DNA of 64,000 bases from Paenibacillus vini. GTDB taxonomy: Bacteria > Bacillota > Bacilli > Paenibacillales > Paenibacillaceae. The stretch is taken from assembly GCF_018403325.1 (NCBI RefSeq), contig NZ_BOSL01000011.1, forward strand, positions 124,001-188,000, given 5' to 3'. The position numbers were made by a program, and so were the translations under genes. The notes beneath the pieces were generated by a model. It did no database searches and had not been told where the DNA came from. It saw only the letters and a program-made list of their open reading frames with translations. This document shows, piece after piece, positions 23,426 through 31,378 of this stretch; the stretch's first letter is position 1; every line of letters starts with the position of its first letter.

Positions 23426-24445
23426 ATGAAGATTGAGAGACATCCGGACAATCCGATTGTGGTACCGGGGGGTTACGAATGGAGAATGGTAACCGTTTTC
23501 AACCCTGCGGTCATTATTGATAACGGAAAGTTCTACATGATCGAGCGGACGGCCGGGTCGTTGACCCCGTGCAAAAACTTTCTCGGCTTGCTGGAAAGCG
23601 AAGACGGCGTGCATTTCACGCATGTGAAGGACGAGCCGATCGTTACGCCGGACATGCTCGGATTCCCCTACGGCAGCGTCCAGGATCCGCGCATCGTCAA
23701 GATCGATGATACGTTTTATTTGAACTACGCGCTGCGTCCTTGCGCCATGAGTTACTATCCGACTGGCAGAGGCGTGCCCGAACGTTCGATTCCGGAATAT
23801 CCGGACGGTTGGGGCGAGCAGGAAGGCCATTGGCTGACCCGTTCCTCGATCCTCACCTCCAAAAATCTGGTGGACTGGGAGTTCCTGACGGATACGACAC
23901 CGCTTGATATTAACGACCGGGACAATATTTTGTTCCCTGAAAAGATAAACGGCAAATATGTGCTTCTGCGTCGGCCGGAGGAATATGTAGGCGAAGCATA
24001 CGGTACGGAAAAAGCGGGCATGTGGATTACCTATTCCGACGACCTCATTCATTGGGAAGAGCCGAAGCTGCTCGCCAAAGGCGAAAACCCGGCTTGGGAA
24101 TGTCGCAAAATCGGCGGATCGACGCCGCCGGTGAAGACGGACCGCGGATGGCTGGTGCTGTATCACGGCGTGGACGACGAAATCGTATACCGCGTGGGAG
24201 CGATGCTGCTCGATCTGGACAATCCGGAAAAAATCATTGCGCGGACGAAGAATTTCATCATGGAGCCGGAGACGTACTACGAAAAGTTCGGGTTCCAGAT
24301 TCCTAACGTAATTTTCCCGACGGGGAACGTGGTAAAAGACGGCTTGCTGTATATCTACTATGGAGTTACCGATACGGCGATCGCCTTGGCGACGGTGCCG
24401 CTAGAGGAACTTGTGGATTATATTCTCAACGAGCCGGAAAACTAA
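23426..24445 (+). CDS. Glycoside hydrolase/phosphorylase family GH130
   Basis: A 339-residue cytoplasmic protein; GAGGAGGC precedes ATG 23426. It has the five-bladed propeller features of GH130: HPDNPIVVPGGYEWRMVTVF, NPAVIIDNGKFYMIER, the VQDPRIVKIDDTFYLNYA motif with the catalytic Asp, KIGGSTPPVKTDRGWLVLYHG (in part), and IPNVIFPTGNVVKDGLLYIYYG (in part) near the end. Known members are phosphorylases or hydrolases of beta-mannosides (beta-1,4 or beta-1,2). The His/Arg phosphate-binding residues cannot be judged here, so phosphorylase and hydrolase remain open. It is the first enzyme of a transporter cluster, with a cre site after it. Confidence 0.88.
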   Translation: MKIERHPDNPIVVPGGYEWRMVTVFNPAVIIDNGKFYMIERTAGSLTPCKNFLGLLESEDGVHFTHVKDEPIVTPDMLGFPYGSVQDPRIVKIDDTFYLNYALRPCAMSYYPTGRGVPERSIPEYPDGWGEQEGHWLTRSSILTSKNLVDWEFLTDTTPLDINDRDNILFPEKINGKYVLLRRPEEYVGEAYGTEKAGMWITYSDDLIHWEEPKLLAKGENPAWECRKIGGSTPPVKTDRGWLVLYHGVDDEIVYRVGAMLLDLDNPEKIIARTKNFIMEPETYYEKFGFQIPNVIFPTGNVVKDGLLYIYYGVTDTAIALATVPLEELVDYILNEPEN

Positions 24446-24497
24446 GAGAAACGGAAGCAGGGAAAGACCGCGGCAAGCGGTTCTTCCTGAAAGTAAC

Positions 24498-24512
24498 TTG
24501 AAAACGCTTACT
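24498..24512 (+). promoter_or_regulatory. CcpA cre site upstream of the GH130-linked ABC transporter
   Basis: TTGAAAACGCTTACT fits WTGAAARCGYTTWNN at every position. It lies 250 bases before the solute-binding protein gene. TATAAT-like elements are at 24625 and 24671. The rest of 24446-24762 shows no gene. Confidence 0.75.
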
Positions 24513-24762
24513 ATATTACATCTGTTTTCATGATTATTACACAATGTGTTACATTATATAACGTAGAACCACGAAACGGCCATTCTAAAGTCGCCGAAAC
24601 TTCCACATTCATCTTGATTTTTCGGATATAATCAAAGATTCATGGGATATAGAGCGAATAACAGACCATTTATAATAGAAACATAACGAGTCAAGACAAT
24701 AAATAGATCATGGCTTGTTAGGTTCTAAACCGAATTTCATTATTAAGAAAAGAGGGTTGGTT

Positions 24763-26070
24763 ATGAACAAAACAAACAAAGGCAAAAAGGCGGTAATTTT
24801 GGGACTGGTCGCGTTGCTGGCGATTTTTACGGCAGCTTGCGGAAAAGGAGACAATGCTTCCTCTAAAGGCGGCTCGGAAACGGAAACCATCACATTGAAC
24901 ATGATGCATCCGTGGACATCCCCGAACGTCGATAACGAAGTGTATAAGGCGCGGATCGCTGAATTCGAGAAACAGCATCCGAACATTGTTATCAAACAGG
25001 ACGGCGTACCTTCCGCTCAGTACAAAACGAAGCTCCGCACGCTCGCCGCGGGCAATAACCTGCCGGACATCAACGTAGTATGGCCAGGCGCGGACCTGGA
25101 TCCGCTAGTTGATGGTAACTTGCTTGAGCCGATTAACGACCTGATGGAAAGTTGGACTTCCATTTTGCCGGAGAGCGCGTTGGCCGGATTTAATGTTGAC
25201 GGCAAACAATATGCGGTGCCGACCAAGCAAACCTTTGTCGATATTATTTACTACAACAAAGAAATGTTTGCGCAAATTGGATACGATACCTTCCCTGACA
25301 CCTATGACAAATTCATCGACGCGGTCAAAAAGCTGAAAGAAGCAGGCATTACGCCGATTTCCCTCGGCAACAAGGAGCAATGGCCGCTGCAATCTTCCTA
25401 TATTTCGATCATCGGAGACCGGTTTACTGGCAGCGATTTCTTGCCGGCTGTTCTGGAGAAGAAAGCAAAATTCACCGATCCGGAATTCGTCAAGGCGCTC
25501 TCGGTCATCGACGAACTGACCAAACTGGGTGCGTTCAATACCGATGCCAATAACATGGACTCCGTACAAGGGCAGGATTATTTTATCCAGGGTAAAGCGG
25601 CCATGCATATTTCTTCCTCCACTGTTGATGCCCGGGTGCGGATCAACAACGATGAAGGGGACAAGTTCGGTATTGCGCTGTTCCCGAGCGTAGAGGGCGG
25701 AAAAGGCGAACCGGCCAAGAGTGCGGGCGTCGTTCAATACGGCATTGCCATCAAGAGCGGGCTTAACGAGAAAAAACGGGCTGCTGCCGAAGAATTCTTG
25801 AAATTTTTCGTGAGCGAGGACTTGTATAAAGAACTGATCCGTAACGGCGTTGTCGTGCCGGCAAAGGTTGATGTGCCGGAAGATGCGAGCAAGTACCTGA
25901 AAGAGATGCTGGAATTGACGGGTAACGGTACGGCGCCGGTATTCGACAGCGTGATTCCGACTCAGGTCGTCGATGTGCTGCAAAACGGGCTTCAGGCTTT
26001 GACCGTAAAACACGGTACGCCTGAAGAACTGGCCAAGGAAGTCCAGGAAGCTTTTGACAACATGAACTAA
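24763..26070 (+). CDS. ABC sugar transporter solute-binding lipoprotein (family 1)
   Basis: A 435-residue lipoprotein; ATG 24763 after GAGGGTTGG. The signal peptide ends in IFTAAC with lipid-modified Cys26. The mature part is a type-1 periplasmic-binding protein: TLNMMHPWTSPNVDNEVYKA, FEKQHPNIVIKQDGVPSAQY, LPDINVVWPGADLD, YAVPTKQTFVDIIYYNKEMF and GKAAMHISSSTVDA. It captures an oligosaccharide outside the membrane and delivers it to the two permeases encoded next. No ATPase gene is present in the cluster, so a shared MsmX-type ATPase is expected. A strong hairpin follows. Confidence 0.93.
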   Translation: MNKTNKGKKAVILGLVALLAIFTAACGKGDNASSKGGSETETITLNMMHPWTSPNVDNEVYKARIAEFEKQHPNIVIKQDGVPSAQYKTKLRTLAAGNNLPDINVVWPGADLDPLVDGNLLEPINDLMESWTSILPESALAGFNVDGKQYAVPTKQTFVDIIYYNKEMFAQIGYDTFPDTYDKFIDAVKKLKEAGITPISLGNKEQWPLQSSYISIIGDRFTGSDFLPAVLEKKAKFTDPEFVKALSVIDELTKLGAFNTDANNMDSVQGQDYFIQGKAAMHISSSTVDARVRINNDEGDKFGIALFPSVEGGKGEPAKSAGVVQYGIAIKSGLNEKKRAAAEEFLKFFVSEDLYKELIRNGVVVPAKVDVPEDASKYLKEMLELTGNGTAPVFDSVIPTQVVDVLQNGLQALTVKHGTPEELAKEVQEAFDNMN

Positions 26071-26112
26071 ACAACGGACATATCCATCACCCTGACGTTT
26101 GAATCCGAGGGG

Positions 26113-26148
26113 CAAGAAAACCCGAACATTCCGGGTTTTCTTGTTTCA
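26113..26148 (+). terminator. Hairpin between solute-binding protein and permeases
   Basis: CAAGAAAACCCG and CGGGTTTTCTTG (26113-26124, 26132-26143) form a perfect 12-bp stem with loop AACATTC, followed by TTTC. It probably stops part of the transcripts, giving more binding protein than permease, and protects the 3' end. Confidence 0.75.
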
Positions 26149-26192
26149 TCGGGCTTGGAGGCCAAGGGTGCGAAGAAAAGGAGGAATCCCCG

Positions 26193-27068
26193 ATGCAAAC
26201 GCTAAGAGGGACCAAATTTGCCATTTTCCTCGGTTTGTTTCCGGCGCTGATCATCTATCTGGGTATTGCCATCGTTCCGATCGGGTTGTCCTTGTACTAC
26301 TCTCTGATGAATTGGAACGGAATCGGCTCCATGTCTTTTGCCGGACTTGATAACTATGTGAAAATTTTGAGCGACGACACCTTCTGGCTGTCGGTAAAAA
26401 ATAATGTCATCATCATGGTGACCGGCCTGGTCGGTCAAATTCCGCTGGGCCTGCTGCTGGCTCTGCTGCTCAACCGCGGGTTGAAGGGCTCGGGAATTTT
26501 CCGGACCATCGGATTTATGCCGGTCGTTATTTCTTCGGTCATGGTCTCCCTGATCTGGGGGATGGTGTACAATACGGAATACGGCTTTCTGAATAGCCTG
26601 CTGGGGATGATCGGGCTGGACGGCTGGCAGCAGAACTGGCTCGGTGATTCGAAATGGTCGATGCTGTCGATCAGTATTGCGTATATTTGGCAAAATTGCG
26701 GCTTGTACATGGTTATTTTCCTGGCCGCGCTGCAAAATATTCCGGAAGAAGTCAACGAGGCCGCCGAATTGGACGGGGCCACCGGATTGAAACGGACCCT
26801 GCGGATTACGATCCCTATGGTCCGGGGAACGATTATGGTAGGCGTAGTTTACAGTATAAGCAACTCCTTCCGCGTCTTTGACCTGATTCAGATTTTGACG
26901 GGCGGCGGACCTGCGCATCAGACGGAAGTCATGACGATCTATATGTACAATAGCGCCTTTATCAACATGCGCTACGGCTACGGCAGTGCGGTGTCCATTC
27001 TGGTATTGCTGTTCAGTCTGATCGTCATTTCACTCATCAACCGGCTTGGCCGGGAGAAAGATGCATAA
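26193..27068 (+). CDS. ABC sugar transporter permease (MalF/LacF type)
   Basis: A 291-residue protein with six predicted membrane helices; AGGAGG precedes ATG 26193. First helix FAIFLGLFPALIIYLGIAIV. The EAA loop that docks the ATPase is VNEAAELDGATGLKRTLRIT. TGGGPAHQTEVMTIYMYNSA marks the usual MalF-type end. It pairs with the next gene and the lipoprotein upstream. Confidence 0.93.
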   Translation: MQTLRGTKFAIFLGLFPALIIYLGIAIVPIGLSLYYSLMNWNGIGSMSFAGLDNYVKILSDDTFWLSVKNNVIIMVTGLVGQIPLGLLLALLLNRGLKGSGIFRTIGFMPVVISSVMVSLIWGMVYNTEYGFLNSLLGMIGLDGWQQNWLGDSKWSMLSISIAYIWQNCGLYMVIFLAALQNIPEEVNEAAELDGATGLKRTLRITIPMVRGTIMVGVVYSISNSFRVFDLIQILTGGGPAHQTEVMTIYMYNSAFINMRYGYGSAVSILVLLFSLIVISLINRLGREKDA

Positions 27069-27086
27069 GGAAGGGAGGATTGCGCC

Positions 27087-27917
27087 ATGAGGAGAAAATC
27101 CGGGCTGTTTCAGTTTTTCGCATACACTTTTTTAAGCCTGTTCGCTATTATTAATATAGTTCCTCTCTTTTGGATGGTAGTCAACTCCTTCAAGAAGGAA
27201 CAGGAATATGCGGCAGATCCGTTTTCGTTCCCGAAAGTTTTGCAGTTTTCGAACTATGCAAAGGCTTGGGAAGTCGCTAATATGAACGTGTACTTTTTAA
27301 ACAGTTTGATCGTTACGTTTGTCTCCTTGCTTGTTACCGTGCTGCTGGGGGCGCTTGCCGCCTATTTCCTGTCGCGGTTCAAATTCAAGCTTCAGGGAAT
27401 GACCTACGGACTATTCTTGTTGGGGATGCTGGTTCCGATCCATGCTACCCTGATTCCAATATTTTTGATCATGCAAAAACTGCATTTGCTGGATACGTAC
27501 TGGTCGCTGATTTTGCCTTACACGGCATTTCACTTATCGTTGACCGTATTTATCCTGGAAGGATTCATGCGGGGGTTCCCCAAAGATTTGGAGGAATCCG
27601 GCGTCATGGACGGCGCGGGGGTATACCGCATCTTTTGGTCGATTATTTTGCCGATTACTAGGCCGGCCTTGGCCACGGTTATTATATTGAACTTTATCTA
27701 TAACTGGAACGAGTACTTATTTGCATTAGTGCTGATCACCTCGACGGAACTCAAAACGCTGCCGCTTGGCCTGGCGAATTTCGTCGGTATTGAAACGGCC
27801 AGCCTCACCTTGCAGATGGCCGCGCTGACGATTGCGCTGATCCCGATCCTGATATTCTACCTGCTGCTGCAGAAACAACTCGTTAATGGTATGACGGCGG
27901 GAGCGGTTAAGGGCTAG
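27087..27917 (+). CDS. ABC sugar transporter permease (MalG/LacG type)
   Basis: A 276-residue six-helix protein; GGAAGGGAGG precedes ATG 27087. First helix AYTFLSLFAIINIVPLFWMV, then NSFKKEQEYAADPFSFPK. EAA loop LEESGVMDGAGVYRIFWSII, with Glu-Ser-Gly replacing the usual Glu-Ala-Ala. C-terminus KQLVNGMTAGAVKG is typical of MalG-type permeases. Partner of the permease at 26193. Confidence 0.93.
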   Translation: MRRKSGLFQFFAYTFLSLFAIINIVPLFWMVVNSFKKEQEYAADPFSFPKVLQFSNYAKAWEVANMNVYFLNSLIVTFVSLLVTVLLGALAAYFLSRFKFKLQGMTYGLFLLGMLVPIHATLIPIFLIMQKLHLLDTYWSLILPYTAFHLSLTVFILEGFMRGFPKDLEESGVMDGAGVYRIFWSIILPITRPALATVIILNFIYNWNEYLFALVLITSTELKTLPLGLANFVGIETASLTLQMAALTIALIPILIFYLLLQKQLVNGMTAGAVKG

Positions 27918-27948
27918 ACCGGGCGAAAGTGAGAGGGGAAGATACGAC

Positions 27949-29754
27949 ATGAAGATACGCTACAGAAAATACCTCGGAAACTTCGGACTGAAGCGTAAAG
28001 CGCTCGTCATCTTCCTGCTCTTTGTCATTTTGCCGACCTTTGGTGTCGGTGTCGTCGTTCAATACAAATTCAATCAGGTGTTAAGAGATCAATTTATTAA
28101 TTCTACCAAGCGCAATCTGGATAACGTGACCAGTCAGCTCGGAGAACAGACGAAGATGGTGGAGGATATCGCCAACTATCTGATTCTAAGTCCGGATATG
28201 AGGAATTTCCTTAGAACGTCTCCGCCCTTGAACACCGACCAGAGAGCCAACCTTCAAAAAAATATCGAGGAGTTTCTCACCTTCCAACTGATGTCGCGCA
28301 GCTATATCCGATCCATCGAAATATCCGGTTATAACGGCAGTTCCATCGAGATGGGTGAACCGTTCAGCGGGGACGAATCCAAATGGGAGCGGCAGGCTGA
28401 AGCCGGTAAAGGCTCGATTATTTGGACGGAGGGCTACAACTTGAATAGCGATTGGTACGGCGAAGTGCAGCTGATTTCGATGTTCCGGATTCTGAATTCG
28501 TACAACGAAATTACCAGACCGCTAGGAAGGTTGACGATCAGGATGGATGAAGCCAGCATCCTCCACCTGCTGGAAAAAGGCATATTTGAGGACGGAGCGG
28601 GCAGCGTATTTATCATCGGAACGCAAGGGCAGATCGTATTGGGCTCCAAAGACAAGCTGAGCGAGAATTTCAAACCGGACGAAATGCTGCTCGGCAAGCT
28701 GGCAACCGGAAGAGAAGGTTTTTTTAATTATTCGGTAAAAGATAGCCGGTACTTGACGCTGTACAAGCCGATCAATAATACAGGCTGGAATGTTGTAGCC
28801 ATGATTCCCGAGGCGACGGTCGCCGATGAGTTTCGGGGTATCAAATGGTTGATGCTGTTTATTCTGACCGCAATATTGCTGCTCGGCCTGACGGCGCTGA
28901 TCGGGTTTCATTATACGATCATTACTCCGATTTTACGGCTGAAAAAAGAGGCGCACCGCGTTACCCACGGAGACTTTAGCGCACGCGTACCTATCGAATC
29001 CAGGGATGAGATCGCGGAGCTGAACCATAAGTTCAATGAAATGGTCGCTACGATTGAGCAGCTTATCGAACACAAATACAAATTAGAGCTAAGGGAACGC
29101 GAATCCGAGTTGAAGCTGATGCAGAACCAGATGGATCCGCATTTTCTCTATAATACGCTGGACATGATCCGCTGGACGGCCCGTTTGGAAAAGGCGGACA
29201 AATCGAGTCAGCTGATCGAGATGCTTTCGAAATTTTTCCGTTCCAGTGTGAATAACGGCAGTTACGAGACGACGCTGCGCCGGGAAATGGATTTTGTGCA
29301 ATCCTATTTGTATCTGCAACAGCGCCGATTAGGGGACAAGCTTAGCTATAGGTTGAATATGGAATCCGGTCTGGAAAATACATTGATCCTCAAAGCTACG
29401 ATTCAGCCGTTGGTGGAGAATTTTATCAAGCACGGGTTTGACCGTTCGAAACCGGTCAATGAAATTTTAGTCAACGCTTATGCCGCCTTCGATGAAATTT
29501 GGATCGATGTGATCGACAACGGGAAAGGGATGTCTCCGCTCCGGAAAAAGGAAATTCAAGCCTTGCTTCAAGGCCGGAATAAGGACGACAACGTGGGTGG
29601 AGCCATGTCCAACATCCATGAGCGGCTCTCGATCTTTTTCGGACAGGGCTATGGCCTTGAAATCGTAAGTACCTCTCCGCAAGGAACCTGGATACGTCTG
29701 AGAATTCCTTTGGGAGAAAGTCAGGATCATGGTGGTGAACAGCATGAACAGTAA
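27949..29754 (+). CDS. Sensor histidine kinase, YesM type
   Basis: A 601-residue membrane kinase. A first membrane helix (ALVIFLLFVILPTFGVGVVV) and a second near 300-320 (LMLFILTAILLLGLTALIGF) frame a large extracellular sensor domain of the Cache type. A HAMP linker follows (ILRLKKEAHRVTHGDFSARV). The phospho-acceptor is His398 in NQMDPHFLYNTLDMIRW, and the ATPase part has IQPLVENFIKHGF and VIDNGKGMS. YesM kinases next to sugar transporters sense the transported sugar, often through the binding protein. It follows the permeases and overlaps its response regulator by 11 bases. Confidence 0.92.
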   Translation: MKIRYRKYLGNFGLKRKALVIFLLFVILPTFGVGVVVQYKFNQVLRDQFINSTKRNLDNVTSQLGEQTKMVEDIANYLILSPDMRNFLRTSPPLNTDQRANLQKNIEEFLTFQLMSRSYIRSIEISGYNGSSIEMGEPFSGDESKWERQAEAGKGSIIWTEGYNLNSDWYGEVQLISMFRILNSYNEITRPLGRLTIRMDEASILHLLEKGIFEDGAGSVFIIGTQGQIVLGSKDKLSENFKPDEMLLGKLATGREGFFNYSVKDSRYLTLYKPINNTGWNVVAMIPEATVADEFRGIKWLMLFILTAILLLGLTALIGFHYTIITPILRLKKEAHRVTHGDFSARVPIESRDEIAELNHKFNEMVATIEQLIEHKYKLELRERESELKLMQNQMDPHFLYNTLDMIRWTARLEKADKSSQLIEMLSKFFRSSVNNGSYETTLRREMDFVQSYLYLQQRRLGDKLSYRLNMESGLENTLILKATIQPLVENFIKHGFDRSKPVNEILVNAYAAFDEIWIDVIDNGKGMSPLRKKEIQALLQGRNKDDNVGGAMSNIHERLSIFFGQGYGLEIVSTSPQGTWIRLRIPLGESQDHGGEQHEQ

Positions 29755-31339
29755 ATTGGAGCGTAAACATAATTGGATCAAGATGCTGATCGTGGATGAC
29801 GAGCCCATCATCTGTGCAGGGCTTCGGCATACGATTGATTGGGATGAACTCGGCATTCAAGTCGTTGGCGAAGCTTATGACGGCGCGGAAGCCCTGCGAT
29901 TGGTCGAAGAACATGAGGTTGACGTGGTGCTTTCCGATATCCGGATGGAAGGCATGGACGGGTTAAAGTTGGCGGAGCGTCTGAAGGAACAATTTCCTGA
30001 AGTTCGCGTCGTCATGATCAGCGGTTATGAAGATTTCGAATATGCGCGTCAAGCCATCCGTTTGGGAGTTAGCGATTATTTACTCAAGCCGGTCGAAATC
30101 GAGGAATTGACCCGGGTTGTAGAAAAGATCGTCAAAGACCTCCAAGCCGAAACGAAGGACGGGGGCGTTCAGGAAGCGAAGCTGTGGTTGTCGAATATGG
30201 CCCGTCATGGCATTGCTTATGGCAAAGAAGCTCCTCCATCCCTGCGTGGTGTTCAATTTCGCGTGCTGATTACCCAGTTGGATCGTTTTGTCGAGCGGTT
30301 TGGAGAGCGGCCGCCGGAGCGCTACCGGGAAATCCAGGATAAGTGGATTCAAACGCTGCATACGGAACTCAGTCACCCGTTCCTGCGCGCGGTTTCTGTG
30401 TTTGATCATGAAAACCTCCTCGTCACCCTAATCATGTCCGACACCCGGTTGGATCGAACAACATGGGACGGGCTGCTGGAACAAGCGCTGCCTGAACTTG
30501 GGGAGGGCGGTCTGTATTGCGCGGCTTCCGAGCCTTATGACGATCTCGAAGAGACGGCAAAACACTGCGCCGAGGCAAACGGGCTGCTTCCATATCATGT
30601 AGTGGAGGACAAGGTCCTGCTGTTGCCGGAATACCGGGAGTCTGTCGAGCAGGGGCGGAATCTGCCGGCCTTCGATGCTGCCGAAATGGCGAAGAGCTTG
30701 CTGGCGGCCATGTTCAAGCAAGATCATGAAGAAGTTACCTCCCGGGTGGAGAGAATGTTCGGTTTTTTCCGGAAAGAAGTCTTTTTGCCGGGGGATATTT
30801 TGCTTGCGGTTGAGGAATTGTCGGCCCTGCTCCGGCAGCGACTGCGAAAAAGCGGCATGACCGAGCTGGACTACGGTCACAAAGCCAACCCGGATTTGAA
30901 CCTTTACAATTCGTATGCTTCGCTGGAGGCATTGGTCAGGGAAGAGATGCAGGAGTTGCTGCGGCAAATTGACCGCCATGGTATCGATAAATCGTACTGG
31001 ATCATTGAGAAGGCCAAAAAATATATGGACGAGCATTACCGTACGGATCTGAAAGCTTCTGAGGTGGCAGGTTGGCTGAAAATCACGCCGAGTTATTTCA
31101 GTTATATTTTCAAGCAGAGCACGGGCAAAGGTTTTACGGAATATATGAACGAAATGCGGATGGAGCAGGCGAAAGCCCTGCTGGCCACCACGCATGACAA
31201 AGTTTTTGAAGTAGCGGATAAAGTGGGGTACAAGGAGTACAAGTATTTCGTTTCCGTGTTCAAATCGTATACCGGAATGACGCCAAAGGAATACCGCGGG
31301 CTAAGCGCAACGAGGGACACGGGCAGCCAGAGAAATTAA
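29744..31339 (+). CDS. Response regulator with AraC-type output, YesN type
   Basis: About 531 residues from ATG 29744; ATG 29729 or 29783 are possible starts. The receiver domain (about 15-130) has MLIVDDEPIICAGLRHTIDW, the phospho-acceptor Asp in VDVVLSDIRMEGMDG and the Lys in YLLKPVEIEEL. A long middle region of unknown structure is typical of YesN. The last 100 residues form two AraC helix-turn-helix motifs (SEVAGWLKITPSYFSYIFKQ; VFEVADKVGYKEYKYFVSVF). Partner of the kinase just upstream. It should activate this cluster. Confidence 0.92.
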   Translation: MNSKLERKHNWIKMLIVDDEPIICAGLRHTIDWDELGIQVVGEAYDGAEALRLVEEHEVDVVLSDIRMEGMDGLKLAERLKEQFPEVRVVMISGYEDFEYARQAIRLGVSDYLLKPVEIEELTRVVEKIVKDLQAETKDGGVQEAKLWLSNMARHGIAYGKEAPPSLRGVQFRVLITQLDRFVERFGERPPERYREIQDKWIQTLHTELSHPFLRAVSVFDHENLLVTLIMSDTRLDRTTWDGLLEQALPELGEGGLYCAASEPYDDLEETAKHCAEANGLLPYHVVEDKVLLLPEYRESVEQGRNLPAFDAAEMAKSLLAAMFKQDHEEVTSRVERMFGFFRKEVFLPGDILLAVEELSALLRQRLRKSGMTELDYGHKANPDLNLYNSYASLEALVREEMQELLRQIDRHGIDKSYWIIEKAKKYMDEHYRTDLKASEVAGWLKITPSYFSYIFKQSTGKGFTEYMNEMRMEQAKALLATTHDKVFEVADKVGYKEYKYFVSVFKSYTGMTPKEYRGLSATRDTGSQRN

Positions 31340-31378
31340 TAAGCCCGTATCATTAGTATGAAGCGGGGGAAATGCGGG

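Noticed and set aside
22987-23436. 149-codon open frame on the plus strand
   Set aside because: TTG start without ribosome binding site, Cys/His/Pro-rich random-looking sequence, and it overlaps the ribosome binding site and start of the GH130 gene.
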